The notes: generated by a model not told the origin, from the sequence alone. A stretch of DNA of 26,126 nt from Methanosphaera sp. rholeuAM6 (GCA_003266105.1 MVAA01000067.1:1274-27399); one strand, 5' to 3'; counted from the first letter of the stretch, positions 15,617 through 24,740 are shown. Numbers and translations: made by a program.

Positions 15617-17818
15617 CTAAATATGTAACAAATTATTTAATGAATCCCAATGCCAAACTTTATCGCGTGACCATCCCGTGGCAACATTTTCTATGAAAAT
15701 CTTATTTTGGAAATCACCTTTAAATCCGTAACGCATACTGTTTAGTCCAACAAGAACCAATATGCTTCTACCCCTAGTGTATGCTACAAAATAACGTCTT
15801 ATTAAATCATTAAAAGCCTTATCCAAAGCTGATGCATCATCTGAAAATGTGCCCATTGTAGAATAATCGTTTAAGTATTCCTCCATATTATAGGTTACTC
15901 CACCGTTGCGTGGAAATCTCTTAAATGAGGAACTGGTTGAATTATTGAATATGTCGGAACCAACATCCACTACAACCACGTCAAATTCCAAACCTTTGGA
16001 CTGGTGTATTGACATGATATTAATGTTGTCCTCCAAACTTACGTCAAACATGTCATCATCTATATCTATTGCACCGGAAGCTATAGGTACCAGTATATGC
16101 CAGAACACCTGTTTTGATGTCAGCAATCCATCTTCGTTTATGGCACTGTCTGTCTGCAATATTGTTTCTATTATTATTTCATGATATATGGCGTTTTCAT
16201 TTGAGTCGGAGATTAGTGAAGTGCATTCTCTTTCTATTTCAGTTAATAATTCCACCATATTTACCCTATCTTCACATGTAACCAGTTGTTTGTTTTCCTC
16301 TTCCAGATATTGGTTAGCATATTTTCTCCATGATTTCATAGTTGATTTTGTGTGTGGTGGAAGGGTATCCAACTGTTTATCTGTGGTTGACTTTGGATCT
16401 ATTGATAACAATATTAGTCCACATATCAGTGACACAATATCTGTAGTTTCTATACTTTGACCTCTTGGATTAAATACTGCAATATTATCATCCTTGTAGG
16501 ACAAAGACTCCCTTATATAAAAGGGTAATCTCTTATTACTATAGGCACTTATTTCTTTAGGTGAATTTGTAAGTAGTGCTATAGATGGATTACTTTTTTT
16601 TGCTGAAATTTCATAAGTTTTGCCGTGACGAGTAATTTCAATAGGATTACCCACCTTCAAATCATACAATAAATTCGTTAAATCAGTGGACAATTCCTCC
16701 AGATTATTCCTGAACATTCCAAGAACAGGTAAACCATCAAGAGTATCTCCTGTTGACAATATTGGCGGTTTATTGGACGCACGTGATTTTTGATAAATAC
16801 TGTCAATGCCTATAAATTCGTTTGCAAAATCTATGATGGCTTTTGTTGACCTGTAATTTTCCTGTAAAAATATTGTTTTAGGAGTAATGGATAACTTTTC
16901 AGATATTCTGTTGACATAATCAGTGAATAAACTAATTGTAGCTCCTCTAAACCTATATAACGATTGATCATCATCCCCCACAACAGTCACGTTACCATTG
17001 TTTGCCTTAACATACTCCACCATTTTAAAATATATCTGTTCCTGCAAGAAATTAGTGTCCTGATATTCATCAATCAAGAGTACAGAGATATTGGAAAGCT
17101 TTTCAACACTTCCTTCCAAAAGGATTTCATAGAATTTTTTCTCAAGCATAGCATAATCCATCACAGCCCTCTGATTTAACTGCTCAGTATAATCATCAAT
17201 AATGTCAAATAATATTATTTCCCTGTCAGCATTACTTTTCAAAGATTCATAATCAATAAGATTATAATAAATTAATTCACGTATTGTTTGAATCTTGCTG
17301 TTCATTTCAGAAGTATTTGCACTTGCATTATTGTTCATTTGCTTAATAAACTGTTTTAATCGTTTATCCTTGTTACGTTCATATGCTAGTAAGTTCTGCA
17401 TCATAATTGCAGATGACGTGAAATTGTCAATAACATCAACATCAGAATAATCGGACAATATTTCTTCAGCAATACTGTCCAACGTACCAATAAGTGACGT
17501 GTTAAAATCATAAACATTTTCCATGCCAAGTTCTTCAGTTAATAAAGAGTACCATTTGTTCATCCTATCTTTTAACTCTTTAGCTGCCTTTTTGGTAAAT
17601 GTTGTTACAATAATATTATCCAATTCAATATCATCCACCAGAATATACTTTAAAATCTTCAAAACAAGAACTGTAGTTTTTCCACTGCCAGGACCTGCCA
17701 CAATATACTGATTTTCATCCAAATTGGCCAGTATAGCTTCTTTTTGACTGTTATTATTTGAGATGTTTATTTTTAAAACATCCTGAACCAGTTGCATGAA
17801 CTTATCTTCAGAAATCAT
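15617..17818 (-). CDS. UvrD/Rep-type superfamily 1 DNA helicase
   Basis: A 733-residue 3'-5' DNA helicase of the UvrD/PcrA/Rep group. Motifs in order: Q-motif region NNNSQKEAIL (about 21-30), Walker A AGPGSGKTT (41-49), TTFTKKAAKELKDR (motif Ia), Walker B DEYQDT (250-255), GDDDQSLYRFRGA (281-293), LQENYRST (motif IV), SIHQSKGLEFDVVVVD (motif V) and FVAYTRGR (motif VI). It probably unwinds DNA in repair or at stalled forks. The start ATG follows GGAAG. It begins 39 bases after the stop of hdrA on the same strand, so it may be read from the hdr promoter. Its job is not obviously linked to that operon. The assignment to the superfamily is firm, the exact subfamily is not. Confidence 0.93.
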   Translation of the reverse strand: MISEDKFMQLVQDVLKINISNNNSQKEAILANLDENQYIVAGPGSGKTTVLVLKILKYILVDDIELDNIIVTTFTKKAAKELKDRMNKWYSLLTEELGMENVYDFNTSLIGTLDSIAEEILSDYSDVDVIDNFTSSAIMMQNLLAYERNKDKRLKQFIKQMNNNASANTSEMNSKIQTIRELIYYNLIDYESLKSNADREIILFDIIDDYTEQLNQRAVMDYAMLEKKFYEILLEGSVEKLSNISVLLIDEYQDTNFLQEQIYFKMVEYVKANNGNVTVVGDDDQSLYRFRGATISLFTDYVNRISEKLSITPKTIFLQENYRSTKAIIDFANEFIGIDSIYQKSRASNKPPILSTGDTLDGLPVLGMFRNNLEELSTDLTNLLYDLKVGNPIEITRHGKTYEISAKKSNPSIALLTNSPKEISAYSNKRLPFYIRESLSYKDDNIAVFNPRGQSIETTDIVSLICGLILLSIDPKSTTDKQLDTLPPHTKSTMKSWRKYANQYLEEENKQLVTCEDRVNMVELLTEIERECTSLISDSNENAIYHEIIIETILQTDSAINEDGLLTSKQVFWHILVPIASGAIDIDDDMFDVSLEDNINIMSIHQSKGLEFDVVVVDVGSDIFNNSTSSSFKRFPRNGGVTYNMEEYLNDYSTMGTFSDDASALDKAFNDLIRRYFVAYTRGRSILVLVGLNSMRYGFKGDFQNKIFIENVATGWSRDKVWHWDSLNNLLHI

Positions 17819-17857
17819 TATAAATACTTCCTAAAAAAAGAGTGAACATGAAGAAGA

Positions 17858-20173
17858 TTATTTGCTTAAAACCTGTAATTCTTCATCAAATTCTTTGAAT
17901 TGGTTAGCTAAACCTCTGAAATATGGAATGAATACACTGTGTATTAACAATCTTTCAGGATTAATTCCATCTTCTTCCAAATGTTTTTTCATAACTTTTA
18001 CATTTTCCCTAATATCATTATGTTTCGGAGTATCAGGGTATTCGCCAAGGAATACTCCATCGGCACCGTGAGTTAATGCATATTTTATATGCCTATACTT
18101 AACACGATTTATGAACGGTACATTGATTATTCGAATACTGGACGGACAGGCTACACGGTTAATTCCCATGTTGTTTGCTGAAACGTTACCTATATCATCC
18201 AAGAATGCAATGATTATCTGTTCATCATCAGGTTTATCCTTCAGTAAACCGGCAATACTTGCCTCCAATTTCTCATCACTTTGTCCCTGTATACTTATTG
18301 CTTCTTCAGGACAGGTTATGATACAGTCCCCACAACCTGTACATGCAATAGGCCCCACCCTAACCGAGTGTTTATTCATTGTTAAAGCCTGATAACGACA
18401 ATTGTCTATGCATGTTCCACATAGCACACATTTCTTAACGTTGATTGTTGCTATGAACGGTTCTACTTCCAAACCACCATTAACTAGTTCGGATATTTTT
18501 GTTGCAGCAGTATTTGCCTGTATTATACTGTCAGTAATATCTTTTGGTCCCTGTGCAGTACCACACACAAATATTCCTTCAATATCTGTTGATACCGGCT
18601 GCATTTTTGGATGTTTTTCCTTAACAAATTTATCCTCTGTTAAAGGTACTCCTAACGTTTTTGCAGCATCAATAGTTCCTTCTGATGATTCCAATGCTGC
18701 AGACAATACCACAAGATCTGTTGGTATTTCCTGTTTAGTATGGGTGATTGTATCCTCTATTCGCACAAGCATATGGTCATCTTCACGTGTTATTTCACCC
18801 GGACGTCCCCGTATCAACTGTATACCATTATCCTGAACATATTTATAATATTTCTCATATACTCCCGGTGTTCTGATATCCGTATAACATATGATAACTT
18901 CCGTATCCGGATAATGCGAATGGATAAGGTTTGCATTTTTTAATGCCACCATGCAACATACCTTTGAACAGTATTTATGAGCATCGGGCATTTGATCTCT
19001 TGAACCTACACATTGAATCATGACCACTCTTCTTGGTACCTTACCTGTTGATGGTACCTGCAAATGTCCATCGGTTGGTCCGTTAACTCCCATTAAACGT
19101 GCCAATTGCATTTGACTAACAACATCCTCATAAAATGAATGTCCATACTCCGGCCTTTTGCTTGTATCAAATCGTTGATGACCAGTAGCAATTACCACTG
19201 ACCCCACTGTTAATGATATTATTTCATCAATTGCATCCAGATGAATTGCATTTGTCGGACAGACATTGATACATGCACCACATTTGATACATGCTTCATC
19301 ATCCAATGTGTAAGTACTTGGAACTGCCTGAGGAAATGGTTTATATATTGCTTTACGACTGTTTAAACCCTCATTCCATTCATCAGGTGCAAATGTTGGA
19401 CATGCATGGGTACAGTTACCACAACTTGTACACTTTTCAGGATTTACATATTCCGGTTTTTTACGTAATATGACATCAAAGTTTCCGGAATTTCTTGTTG
19501 ATCTTTCAAGAACAGTGTTTGTTAATAAGGTTATGTTTTCGTTATGAACCATTTCATCAATTACAGGATTTAACAGACATGCGGCACAGTCTTCTGACAT
19601 TTTGTCCGGGGTAAAAACCTTTCCCACCTGTATCATTGCTCCTCCGACTGCCGGACGTTTTTCAATTAATGTAACTTTCATTCCCTGTTTTGCAAGTGAA
19701 TTTGCCGTTGTTATACCTGATATTCCTGCACCTATAACCAACACACTGTCCTTTACTGTTGTAGGTATCTTTTTTAATGGTTCATTGTATTTTACTGATT
19801 CAATTGCCGAGTTAATTAGTGATAATGCTTTTTTTGTTGCCTTCCCCGTATCGTTTGTTACCCATGAACACTGTTCCCTGACATTTGGCATTTCATAAAG
19901 ATATGGATTTAAAGGTTTGATATATTTTTCAAAGGTTGCTCCATGAGTTATTTTTGAACATGCCGATATTACCACCCTATCCAGGTTTTCACGCAAAATT
20001 TGGTCTTTTATAATGTTACGTCCTTCTAATGAGCAGAGGTTTTCATGGTGTTTTATTGAGCAAATTTCCTCGTTTTCGGATAGTTTTTCTTCAATTTCCT
20101 CAAGATTAACATAGTCCGATATGTTTCCACCACAGTGACATAAGAAGACACCTATCCTATTCTTCTGTGACAT
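17858..20173 (-). CDS. hdrA: HdrA-like heterodisulfide reductase subunit with a degenerate MvhD/FlpD-like tail
   Basis: A 771-residue flavoprotein, longer than the roughly 660 residues usual for HdrA. Residues 1-130 are the HdrA N-terminal domain (FLCHCGGN, LCSLEGR, SACSKITH). The FAD domain starts with GAGISG (148-153) and EDCAAC follows at 194-199. Four [4Fe-4S] motifs are complete: Cys248/251/254/258, 295/298/301/305, 582/585/588/592 and 611/614/617/621. QCVGSR and YCSKVCCM (387-408) are conserved. Residues about 652-765 match the MvhD/FlpD domain (RIINVP, GADGVFLGE, INPERL) but lack its cluster cysteines. HdrA bifurcates electrons between ferredoxin and heterodisulfide. It is the last gene of hdrC-hdrB-hdrA, overlapping hdrB by 17 bases, with GGGGGAT upstream of its ATG. 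Confidence 0.93.
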   Translation of the reverse strand: MSQKNRIGVFLCHCGGNISDYVNLEEIEEKLSENEEICSIKHHENLCSLEGRNIIKDQILRENLDRVVISACSKITHGATFEKYIKPLNPYLYEMPNVREQCSWVTNDTGKATKKALSLINSAIESVKYNEPLKKIPTTVKDSVLVIGAGISGITTANSLAKQGMKVTLIEKRPAVGGAMIQVGKVFTPDKMSEDCAACLLNPVIDEMVHNENITLLTNTVLERSTRNSGNFDVILRKKPEYVNPEKCTSCGNCTHACPTFAPDEWNEGLNSRKAIYKPFPQAVPSTYTLDDEACIKCGACINVCPTNAIHLDAIDEIISLTVGSVVIATGHQRFDTSKRPEYGHSFYEDVVSQMQLARLMGVNGPTDGHLQVPSTGKVPRRVVMIQCVGSRDQMPDAHKYCSKVCCMVALKNANLIHSHYPDTEVIICYTDIRTPGVYEKYYKYVQDNGIQLIRGRPGEITREDDHMLVRIEDTITHTKQEIPTDLVVLSAALESSEGTIDAAKTLGVPLTEDKFVKEKHPKMQPVSTDIEGIFVCGTAQGPKDITDSIIQANTAATKISELVNGGLEVEPFIATINVKKCVLCGTCIDNCRYQALTMNKHSVRVGPIACTGCGDCIITCPEEAISIQGQSDEKLEASIAGLLKDKPDDEQIIIAFLDDIGNVSANNMGINRVACPSSIRIINVPFINRVKYRHIKYALTHGADGVFLGEYPDTPKHNDIRENVKVMKKHLEEDGINPERLLIHSVFIPYFRGLANQFKEFDEELQVLSK

Positions 20174-21143
20174 GTAAAGTATCCCCCTTAGGATTGTATT
20201 CTATTGCCAGTTTATCAAGTAATGGTTCCAGATTAACTGTGTGTGTCTGTATTCCCAATACTTTGTATGAATCTGCCCCCATGTACAGGGCCACGAGTTG
20301 TGCTATGTTCAGTACTGCATAATAATGTTTATCACCTGTTTTTTCTTCAAGAACGTATTGGTATCTGTCAAATTGTACTTGACAGTTTGGACACATCACC
20401 AGTAGAACATCAATCTTCTCCCTGTGTAAGCTTAGGAATTTGTCCACTGTTGCATCCAATGATAAATCCCTGTTAGCATATCGTTGTCTGAATCCCCCAC
20501 CACAGTGGCGTGGTTTTTGATCGTACCATTTTAATGCAGGGGAATCCATTACTTCACATATCTTATCTATTACCTCAGGATTTCTGTAACCACATAATGT
20601 ATCATCGTAATGTACCTTACAGTAGTGACAGCCATGGTGTGTTGCTATATTTAATCCTGAAATATCTCTTTGTTTGTGTTCTGGTATTTTGTCTTTTAGA
20701 TAATACAATACATCCACTACGTGGGTGATATCATTTGTTGGATCAATATCCCCTTTGGTGTATTGGAATTCTTCCAGACCGTTTTCTCTGAATGCTTTGT
20801 TTATTTTTTCTCTTACGTCTTCTTTTTCATTCAAGTTTTTTGCTGATGTTTTCAGTATTGCATAACATGTTGCACACATTGGAACGTATTGTTTGTGGTT
20901 GTTTTTTATTGCATAACTGAAATTTCGTGCTGCCAGTGCTGTTGTTGACAATTCATCGAAGATATCATAGTAATGTCCCAGTCCTGTACAGCAGGATTGG
21001 TTTCTGTCTATGACATATTCTACCCCCAGCTTGTCGAAGACGTACTTTGTTGATGCTTCTACTCCAGGATATTCCGCCGATACCAGACAACTTCTGAATA
21101 ATGTTATTTTTTCTGTAGGTATGAATTTCTTTATTTCTTCCAC
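20157..21143 (-). CDS. hdrB: HdrB-like heterodisulfide reductase subunit with one CCG cysteine replaced
   Basis: A 328-residue protein with two CCG domains, the site of the two non-cubane [4Fe-4S] clusters that reduce the CoM-S-S-CoB heterodisulfide. The first motif is complete: Cys19, Cys51-Cys52 and Cys90-x-x-Cys93. The second reads Cys172, His213-Cys214 and Cys251-x-x-Cys254. Spacing shows that His213 stands where the first of the paired cysteines belongs (PRHCGGGF instead of CCGGG). The other nine of ten ligands are kept. The start is GTG after AGGAGGAAT. hdrC ends eleven bases upstream and hdrA overlaps the end. The family is secure. Whether it uses the classical substrate is open. Confidence 0.93.
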   Translation of the reverse strand: MEEIKKFIPTEKITLFRSCLVSAEYPGVEASTKYVFDKLGVEYVIDRNQSCCTGLGHYYDIFDELSTTALAARNFSYAIKNNHKQYVPMCATCYAILKTSAKNLNEKEDVREKINKAFRENGLEEFQYTKGDIDPTNDITHVVDVLYYLKDKIPEHKQRDISGLNIATHHGCHYCKVHYDDTLCGYRNPEVIDKICEVMDSPALKWYDQKPRHCGGGFRQRYANRDLSLDATVDKFLSLHREKIDVLLVMCPNCQVQFDRYQYVLEEKTGDKHYYAVLNIAQLVALYMGADSYKVLGIQTHTVNLEPLLDKLAIEYNPKGDTLHVTEE

Positions 21144-21154
21144 TTTTATTCCTC

Positions 21155-21763
21155 CTACTTTCTGTTTCGTACGTCCTTAATTTCTTGTACGCGCTTTTTA
21201 AATCCTATTGCCTCTAATGTTTTATCTACCGTTTCTTTTGCTTCCGGCAACAAGTACATACTGTCTAATCCTAAGTCTTCACGTACTTCCTGAAGGTTTT
21301 CTTGCAGATTTTCCCAGTGTTTTCCATAATCTATTTTCAGTTGCCCCTGATATTCCTGTGGAATTACACCTAGACCTTCTTCCAGATAACTGTCGGCAAA
21401 GCTCATGAATGATTCTATTTGTTTTTTTCCAACGTCTTTTTGGATTGCCATTTCCCGTAATATCTGGTTTACGTGACATACACTATTTCCGACAGGGCAC
21501 ACGCTGTGACATGTGTAACAGTAGAAACAATTCCATATTACTTCATCCTCTATTATTGTTTCGTCATTGTCCAGAACTCTTTTAATTATTTCTCTTGCAT
21601 CATATTCTGAGTGTCTTGATGCTGGGCATACGGAGGTACATAGTCCACACTGGACACATCGTAACAATCCCAAATCTTTAGGGGCTTTGATATCATCCAG
21701 TACTTTATGTGCCAAGTCTTTTTCTGTTTTTTCAGCCATTTCTCGACGATTTAATTTTGTCAA
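21155..21763 (-). CDS. hdrC: HdrC-like heterodisulfide reductase iron-sulfur subunit
   Basis: A 202-residue soluble electron-transfer protein with two [4Fe-4S] motifs, CVQCGLCTSVCP (Cys36/39/42/46) and CFYCYTCHSVCP (Cys79/82/85/89). It passes electrons from HdrA to HdrB in the HdrABC complex. No transmembrane segment is present, so it is the cytosolic HdrC type and not the HdrDE type. The last third is helical and without cysteine. The start is taken as TTG at 21763, seven bases after GGTG. The next in-frame ATG, at residue 9, has no ribosome site. It is the first gene of the operon, and two TATA-like sites lie upstream. Confidence 0.93.
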   Translation of the reverse strand: MTKLNRREMAEKTEKDLAHKVLDDIKAPKDLGLLRCVQCGLCTSVCPASRHSEYDAREIIKRVLDNDETIIEDEVIWNCFYCYTCHSVCPVGNSVCHVNQILREMAIQKDVGKKQIESFMSFADSYLEEGLGVIPQEYQGQLKIDYGKHWENLQENLQEVREDLGLDSMYLLPEAKETVDKTLEAIGFKKRVQEIKDVRNRK

Positions 21764-21849
21764 AACAACACACCTATTATTTTTTTATTGTTTCATTATT
21801 ATTATTTATACATTCCTTATTGTTAAATTTGTTTTTCATAGGATAATCT

Positions 21850-21890
21850 AACATATATTTATATTGTTTTGTCAAATATTTATATATAAC
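21850..21890 (-). promoter_or_regulatory. Two tandem TATA-like sites before hdrCBA
   Basis: On the minus strand GTTATATATAAATATT (21875-21890) and CAATATAAATATATG (about 21851-21865) lie 24 bases apart. Either would give a leader of roughly 70 to 95 bases for hdrC. Overlapping promoters could serve two initiation points. Confidence 0.4.
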
Positions 21891-22014
21891 GTTGTTAATT
21901 ATTTTTGTATGAATAATTAAAGACAAAAAAAGAAATATATGAAAAAAATATTAAAAAATAGAAGAAATGAAAAAAGTTTAAGAATATTTACAATCCATTA
22001 ACAGAAATAAGGAG

Positions 22015-23391
22015 TTATTTATCCTCTAATGAAATATCTAATTCTGCAAGATTATCCCTTATTTTATCAGCCAAATCCCAATCCTTTTTGGCTCTTAAAT
22101 CCTGTCTGACATTAGTGATTATTTCCAATAACTCATTTGATAAATCGGAGCCGGATTCATTGGAAACTATGATAGAAAATCCTAATATATCTTCAACAGT
22201 TTTAAATGTGGATACTATATCGGATAATGTTTTTTCGGATAGTTCATTAGAAGATAAGGATTTATTGACCTTATGAGTAAATTCAAATAAACTGGACAAT
22301 GCAATAGGAGTGTTGAAATCATTATCCATAGCTTCAAAGAACTCTTTTTTAAATGAATCCAACTGTGAAATCATATCGGATTTATCTTCCTCAGGCAAAT
22401 TATCTTCATTTAACTGTTCAACAACATTACTACCAGTGTTCTGTATACGTTTTAAACTGTTTTCTGCTTGTTTTAATATGTCATCACTAAAATCTATCGG
22501 ACTTCTGTAATGTGTGGAAAGAACAAAGAAACGGTATACTTCAGGTGAGTATTCCTTCAGCAATTCCTTTATTGTAATGAAGTTTCCCAAGGATTTACTC
22601 ATTTTTTCTCCACGAACATTTAAGAATCCCGTGTGCATCCAATACTCTACAAGCGGTTCTTTCCCACTAGCTGCTTCCATTTGTGCAATCTCTGCATCGT
22701 GATGAGGGAATATTAAATCCAATCCTCCACCATGTATATTATATTGTGGGCCGAAATATGTTTCAGTTATTGCCGTGTCTTCAATATGCCAGCCAGGTCT
22801 GCCTTTTCCCCAAGGTGAATCCCAGTATGGTTCTTCATCCTGTTTTTTCCATAATGCAAAATCTTTTGGATCGTCTTTTGTAGTATCAACTTCTATTCTT
22901 GTGTTTTGTAAATCATCCAAATTTCTATTTGATAGTTTTCCGAAGTCTTCAAATTTGGACACGTCGAAATATACTCCAGTTTCGGTATCATATGCATAAC
23001 CTTTATCAATTAAATGTTGAACTTGATTAATGATTTCGTTCATATGTTCTGTTGCTCTTGCATAAAAGTTTACATTATTAACGTTTAATAAAGCCATATC
23101 CTCCAAGTATTCCTTTTCAAATCTGTGAGATAGGTCTAATGGATCTTCACCGTTTTCTTTGGCCCTGTTAATAATTTTATCATCAATATCCGTGATGTTT
23201 TGTAAATAGAATACTGATATTCCCTGATATTTCAAGTATCTTACAATCACGTCAAATGAGATATAGGTTCTTGCATGTCCAATGTGAGAATAATCATATA
23301 CAGTAGGTCCACAAACGAATAATTTCAGTTTATTGTTTACTACTTTCAAATCTTCTTTTTCTCTGGTCATTGTATTATAAATTTTAATCAT
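22015..23391 (-). CDS. cysS: Cysteinyl-tRNA synthetase
   Basis: A 458-residue class Ia synthetase that joins cysteine to tRNA-Cys. The HIGH motif is in CGPTVYDYSHIGHARTY (27-43) and the KMSKS loop in EKMSKSLGNF. Zinc ligands are expected from Cys27, the WHIEDTAI region and HHDAE (HGGGLDLIFPHHDAEIAQ). The C-terminal anticodon domain ends DLADKIRDNLAELDISLEDK. The start ATG follows GGAG. Some methanogens lack this enzyme and charge tRNA-Cys through phosphoserine (SepRS/SepCysS), so direct cysteine charging is possible here. tRNA-Cys itself lies 128 bases upstream on the same strand. Confidence 0.97.
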   Translation of the reverse strand: MIKIYNTMTREKEDLKVVNNKLKLFVCGPTVYDYSHIGHARTYISFDVIVRYLKYQGISVFYLQNITDIDDKIINRAKENGEDPLDLSHRFEKEYLEDMALLNVNNVNFYARATEHMNEIINQVQHLIDKGYAYDTETGVYFDVSKFEDFGKLSNRNLDDLQNTRIEVDTTKDDPKDFALWKKQDEEPYWDSPWGKGRPGWHIEDTAITETYFGPQYNIHGGGLDLIFPHHDAEIAQMEAASGKEPLVEYWMHTGFLNVRGEKMSKSLGNFITIKELLKEYSPEVYRFFVLSTHYRSPIDFSDDILKQAENSLKRIQNTGSNVVEQLNEDNLPEEDKSDMISQLDSFKKEFFEAMDNDFNTPIALSSLFEFTHKVNKSLSSNELSEKTLSDIVSTFKTVEDILGFSIIVSNESGSDLSNELLEIITNVRQDLRAKKDWDLADKIRDNLAELDISLEDK

Positions 23392-23518
23392 GAAAAAAGT
23401 ACTCCTTATTTTTTTATGTGAATTGTGTTAGAATTATAATAATTAATATGTAGTCAAAAGTAATTATTTTTTCTTTAAGATAACGTTAAATTTTATTAAA
23501 AAAAATTGGATTGATAAA

Positions 23519-23589
23519 AGCCAAGAAAGGGATTTGAACCCCTGTGATATGGTCTGCAGCCACACACCTAGCCTCTCGGTCATCTTGGC
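23519..23589 (-). tRNA. tRNA-Cys(GCA)
   Basis: Folding the minus strand gives a perfect 7-bp acceptor stem (GCCAAGA with TCTTGGC), a D arm with ACC and GGT, a 5-bp anticodon stem (TGTGG with CCATA) around the loop CTGCAGA, and a T arm AGGGG/CCCTT around TTCAAAT. The anticodon is GCA, hence cysteine, and the discriminator base is U as in tRNA-Cys. CCA is not encoded. The D stem has only three clear pairs. It precedes cysS on the same strand. Confidence 0.93.
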
Positions 23590-23630
23590 ACTAAAAATAG
23601 TAACTTAACAATATAATATATGTAAATTGA

Positions 23631-23640
23631 AATATATAAA
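23631..23640 (-). promoter_or_regulatory. TATA box for tRNA-Cys
   Basis: The minus strand reads TTTATATATT, about 46 bases before the mature 5' end, consistent with a start near 23608 and a short trimmed leader. A second TATA-like stretch lies at about 23608-23622. Confidence 0.45.
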
Positions 23641-23950
23641 GATTTTGAATTAAATAACAGTGAATAGGATAGTTCCACAAAAGAAATGATATAAATTAAG
23701 AAAAAAGTCATGAAAATGATAGAACAGATATTCTTCAAGAATTGATGATTAGAAATGTGTTTCATGAGACAACCGCTTAGTTTTTAGAAAAATGTTATGA
23801 TAAATCTTTTAAAGCTGGATGCATCATGATTGATTTTATTTCATGAATAATGTTTTGATTTTTTCTATTTTTAATAATATACCTTCTAGATGAATTTAGG
23901 CTTTCTAAAATCTTTATTTAGTTATTTATATTAATAATGAGGTAAATAAT

Positions 23951-23959
23951 AAAATATAA
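23951..23959 (+). promoter_or_regulatory. TATA box for mntP
   Basis: AAAATATAA is centred about 24 bases before the mntP ATG. With the usual archaeal spacing, transcription would begin at or next to the start codon, giving a leaderless mRNA. This fits the lack of a clear ribosome site. Confidence 0.4.
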
Positions 23960-23978
23960 CAACGAATATGATGATTTT

Positions 23979-24527
23979 ATGGATTTTATTTCAATTTTAT
24001 TAATAGCTGTAGCACTTTCTATGGATTCATTTAGTGTATCTTTAACAAAGGGTTTTACACAAAAAAATCTGAAAACTACACAAATATTATATTATGGTTT
24101 ATTCTTCGGATTATTCCATTTAATATTTCCAATAATCGGTTATTTTGCTGGAGAAACTATTACATCATTAGTAACATCAGTTGCTCCTTGGATTGCATTC
24201 ATATTACTGTTCCTTGTTGGATTTAATATGATTAGGGAAAGTTTAGAAAATGAAGATGAAAAAGTTGTGGATGAATTTTCCTTTAAAGAACTTGCACTTC
24301 TGGCTTTAGCAACCAGCATAGATGCCTTTGCCATAGGCATCTCCTTTGCATTGTTAAATACCAACATAGTCCTACCGGCAATTATAACAGCTTTAACAGT
24401 CTTTACATTGAGTGTTATTGGAATTTTGATAGGTAGAAAGTTGGGCGACTACTTTGGTGACAAATTCCTTATACTTGGTGGAATCGTGTTAATATTAATC
24501 GGATTAAAGACCGTATTAGGATTTTAA
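23979..24527 (+). CDS. mntP: Manganese efflux pump MntP
   Basis: A 182-residue inner-membrane protein with six predicted helices, the size of the MntP (YebN) family that exports Mn2+. It has the two internal repeats of the family, each with an Asp in a helix: ALSMDSFSVSL (Asp16) and ATSIDAFAIGISF (Asp115). The acidic loop ENEDEKVVDEF separates the halves. No strong ribosome site precedes the ATG and the message may be leaderless. An ATG eight bases upstream is in another frame. It converges on a Zn/Cd ATPase gene, so this end of the window is concerned with metal balance. The regulator is not in the window. Confidence 0.93.
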   Translation: MDFISILLIAVALSMDSFSVSLTKGFTQKNLKTTQILYYGLFFGLFHLIFPIIGYFAGETITSLVTSVAPWIAFILLFLVGFNMIRESLENEDEKVVDEFSFKELALLALATSIDAFAIGISFALLNTNIVLPAIITALTVFTLSVIGILIGRKLGDYFGDKFLILGGIVLILIGLKTVLGF

Positions 24528-24740
24528 TTCCTTTACTTTTTTTAGTTAAAGATATGGAACAATTATTATACATGTTGCCCTTGATACCAGTAATTTTAAT
24601 TTTAGATTTGTTGTTTTACTGTGCTGGTTATGACTTATGTTATCAAAACTAGAATAAGGAGATATATGGGGAAAATAGTTAATATGTATGATTATAATAA
24701 AAAATTAAAAAAAAATATGGAAAAAAAGAAAAACAAATCT

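Larger units (their letters stand above)
23590..23978. other. Intergenic region between tRNA-Cys and mntP, no gene seen
   Basis: This 389-base stretch separates the divergent tRNA-Cys and mntP genes. Apart from the two promoters it shows only short frames without ribosome sites. One 61-codon minus-strand frame runs into the tRNA and is not credible. No repeat or stable hairpin was noticed. Confidence 0.5.

Noticed and set aside
18402..18836. Long open frame opposite hdrA
   Set aside because: The minus-strand protein has complete conserved motifs through this stretch. The opposite frame is a shadow.
23580..23765. 61-codon minus-strand frame rich in Ile and Phe
   Set aside because: It ends inside tRNA-Cys and covers its promoter, has no ribosome site, and its composition is that of random AT-rich DNA.
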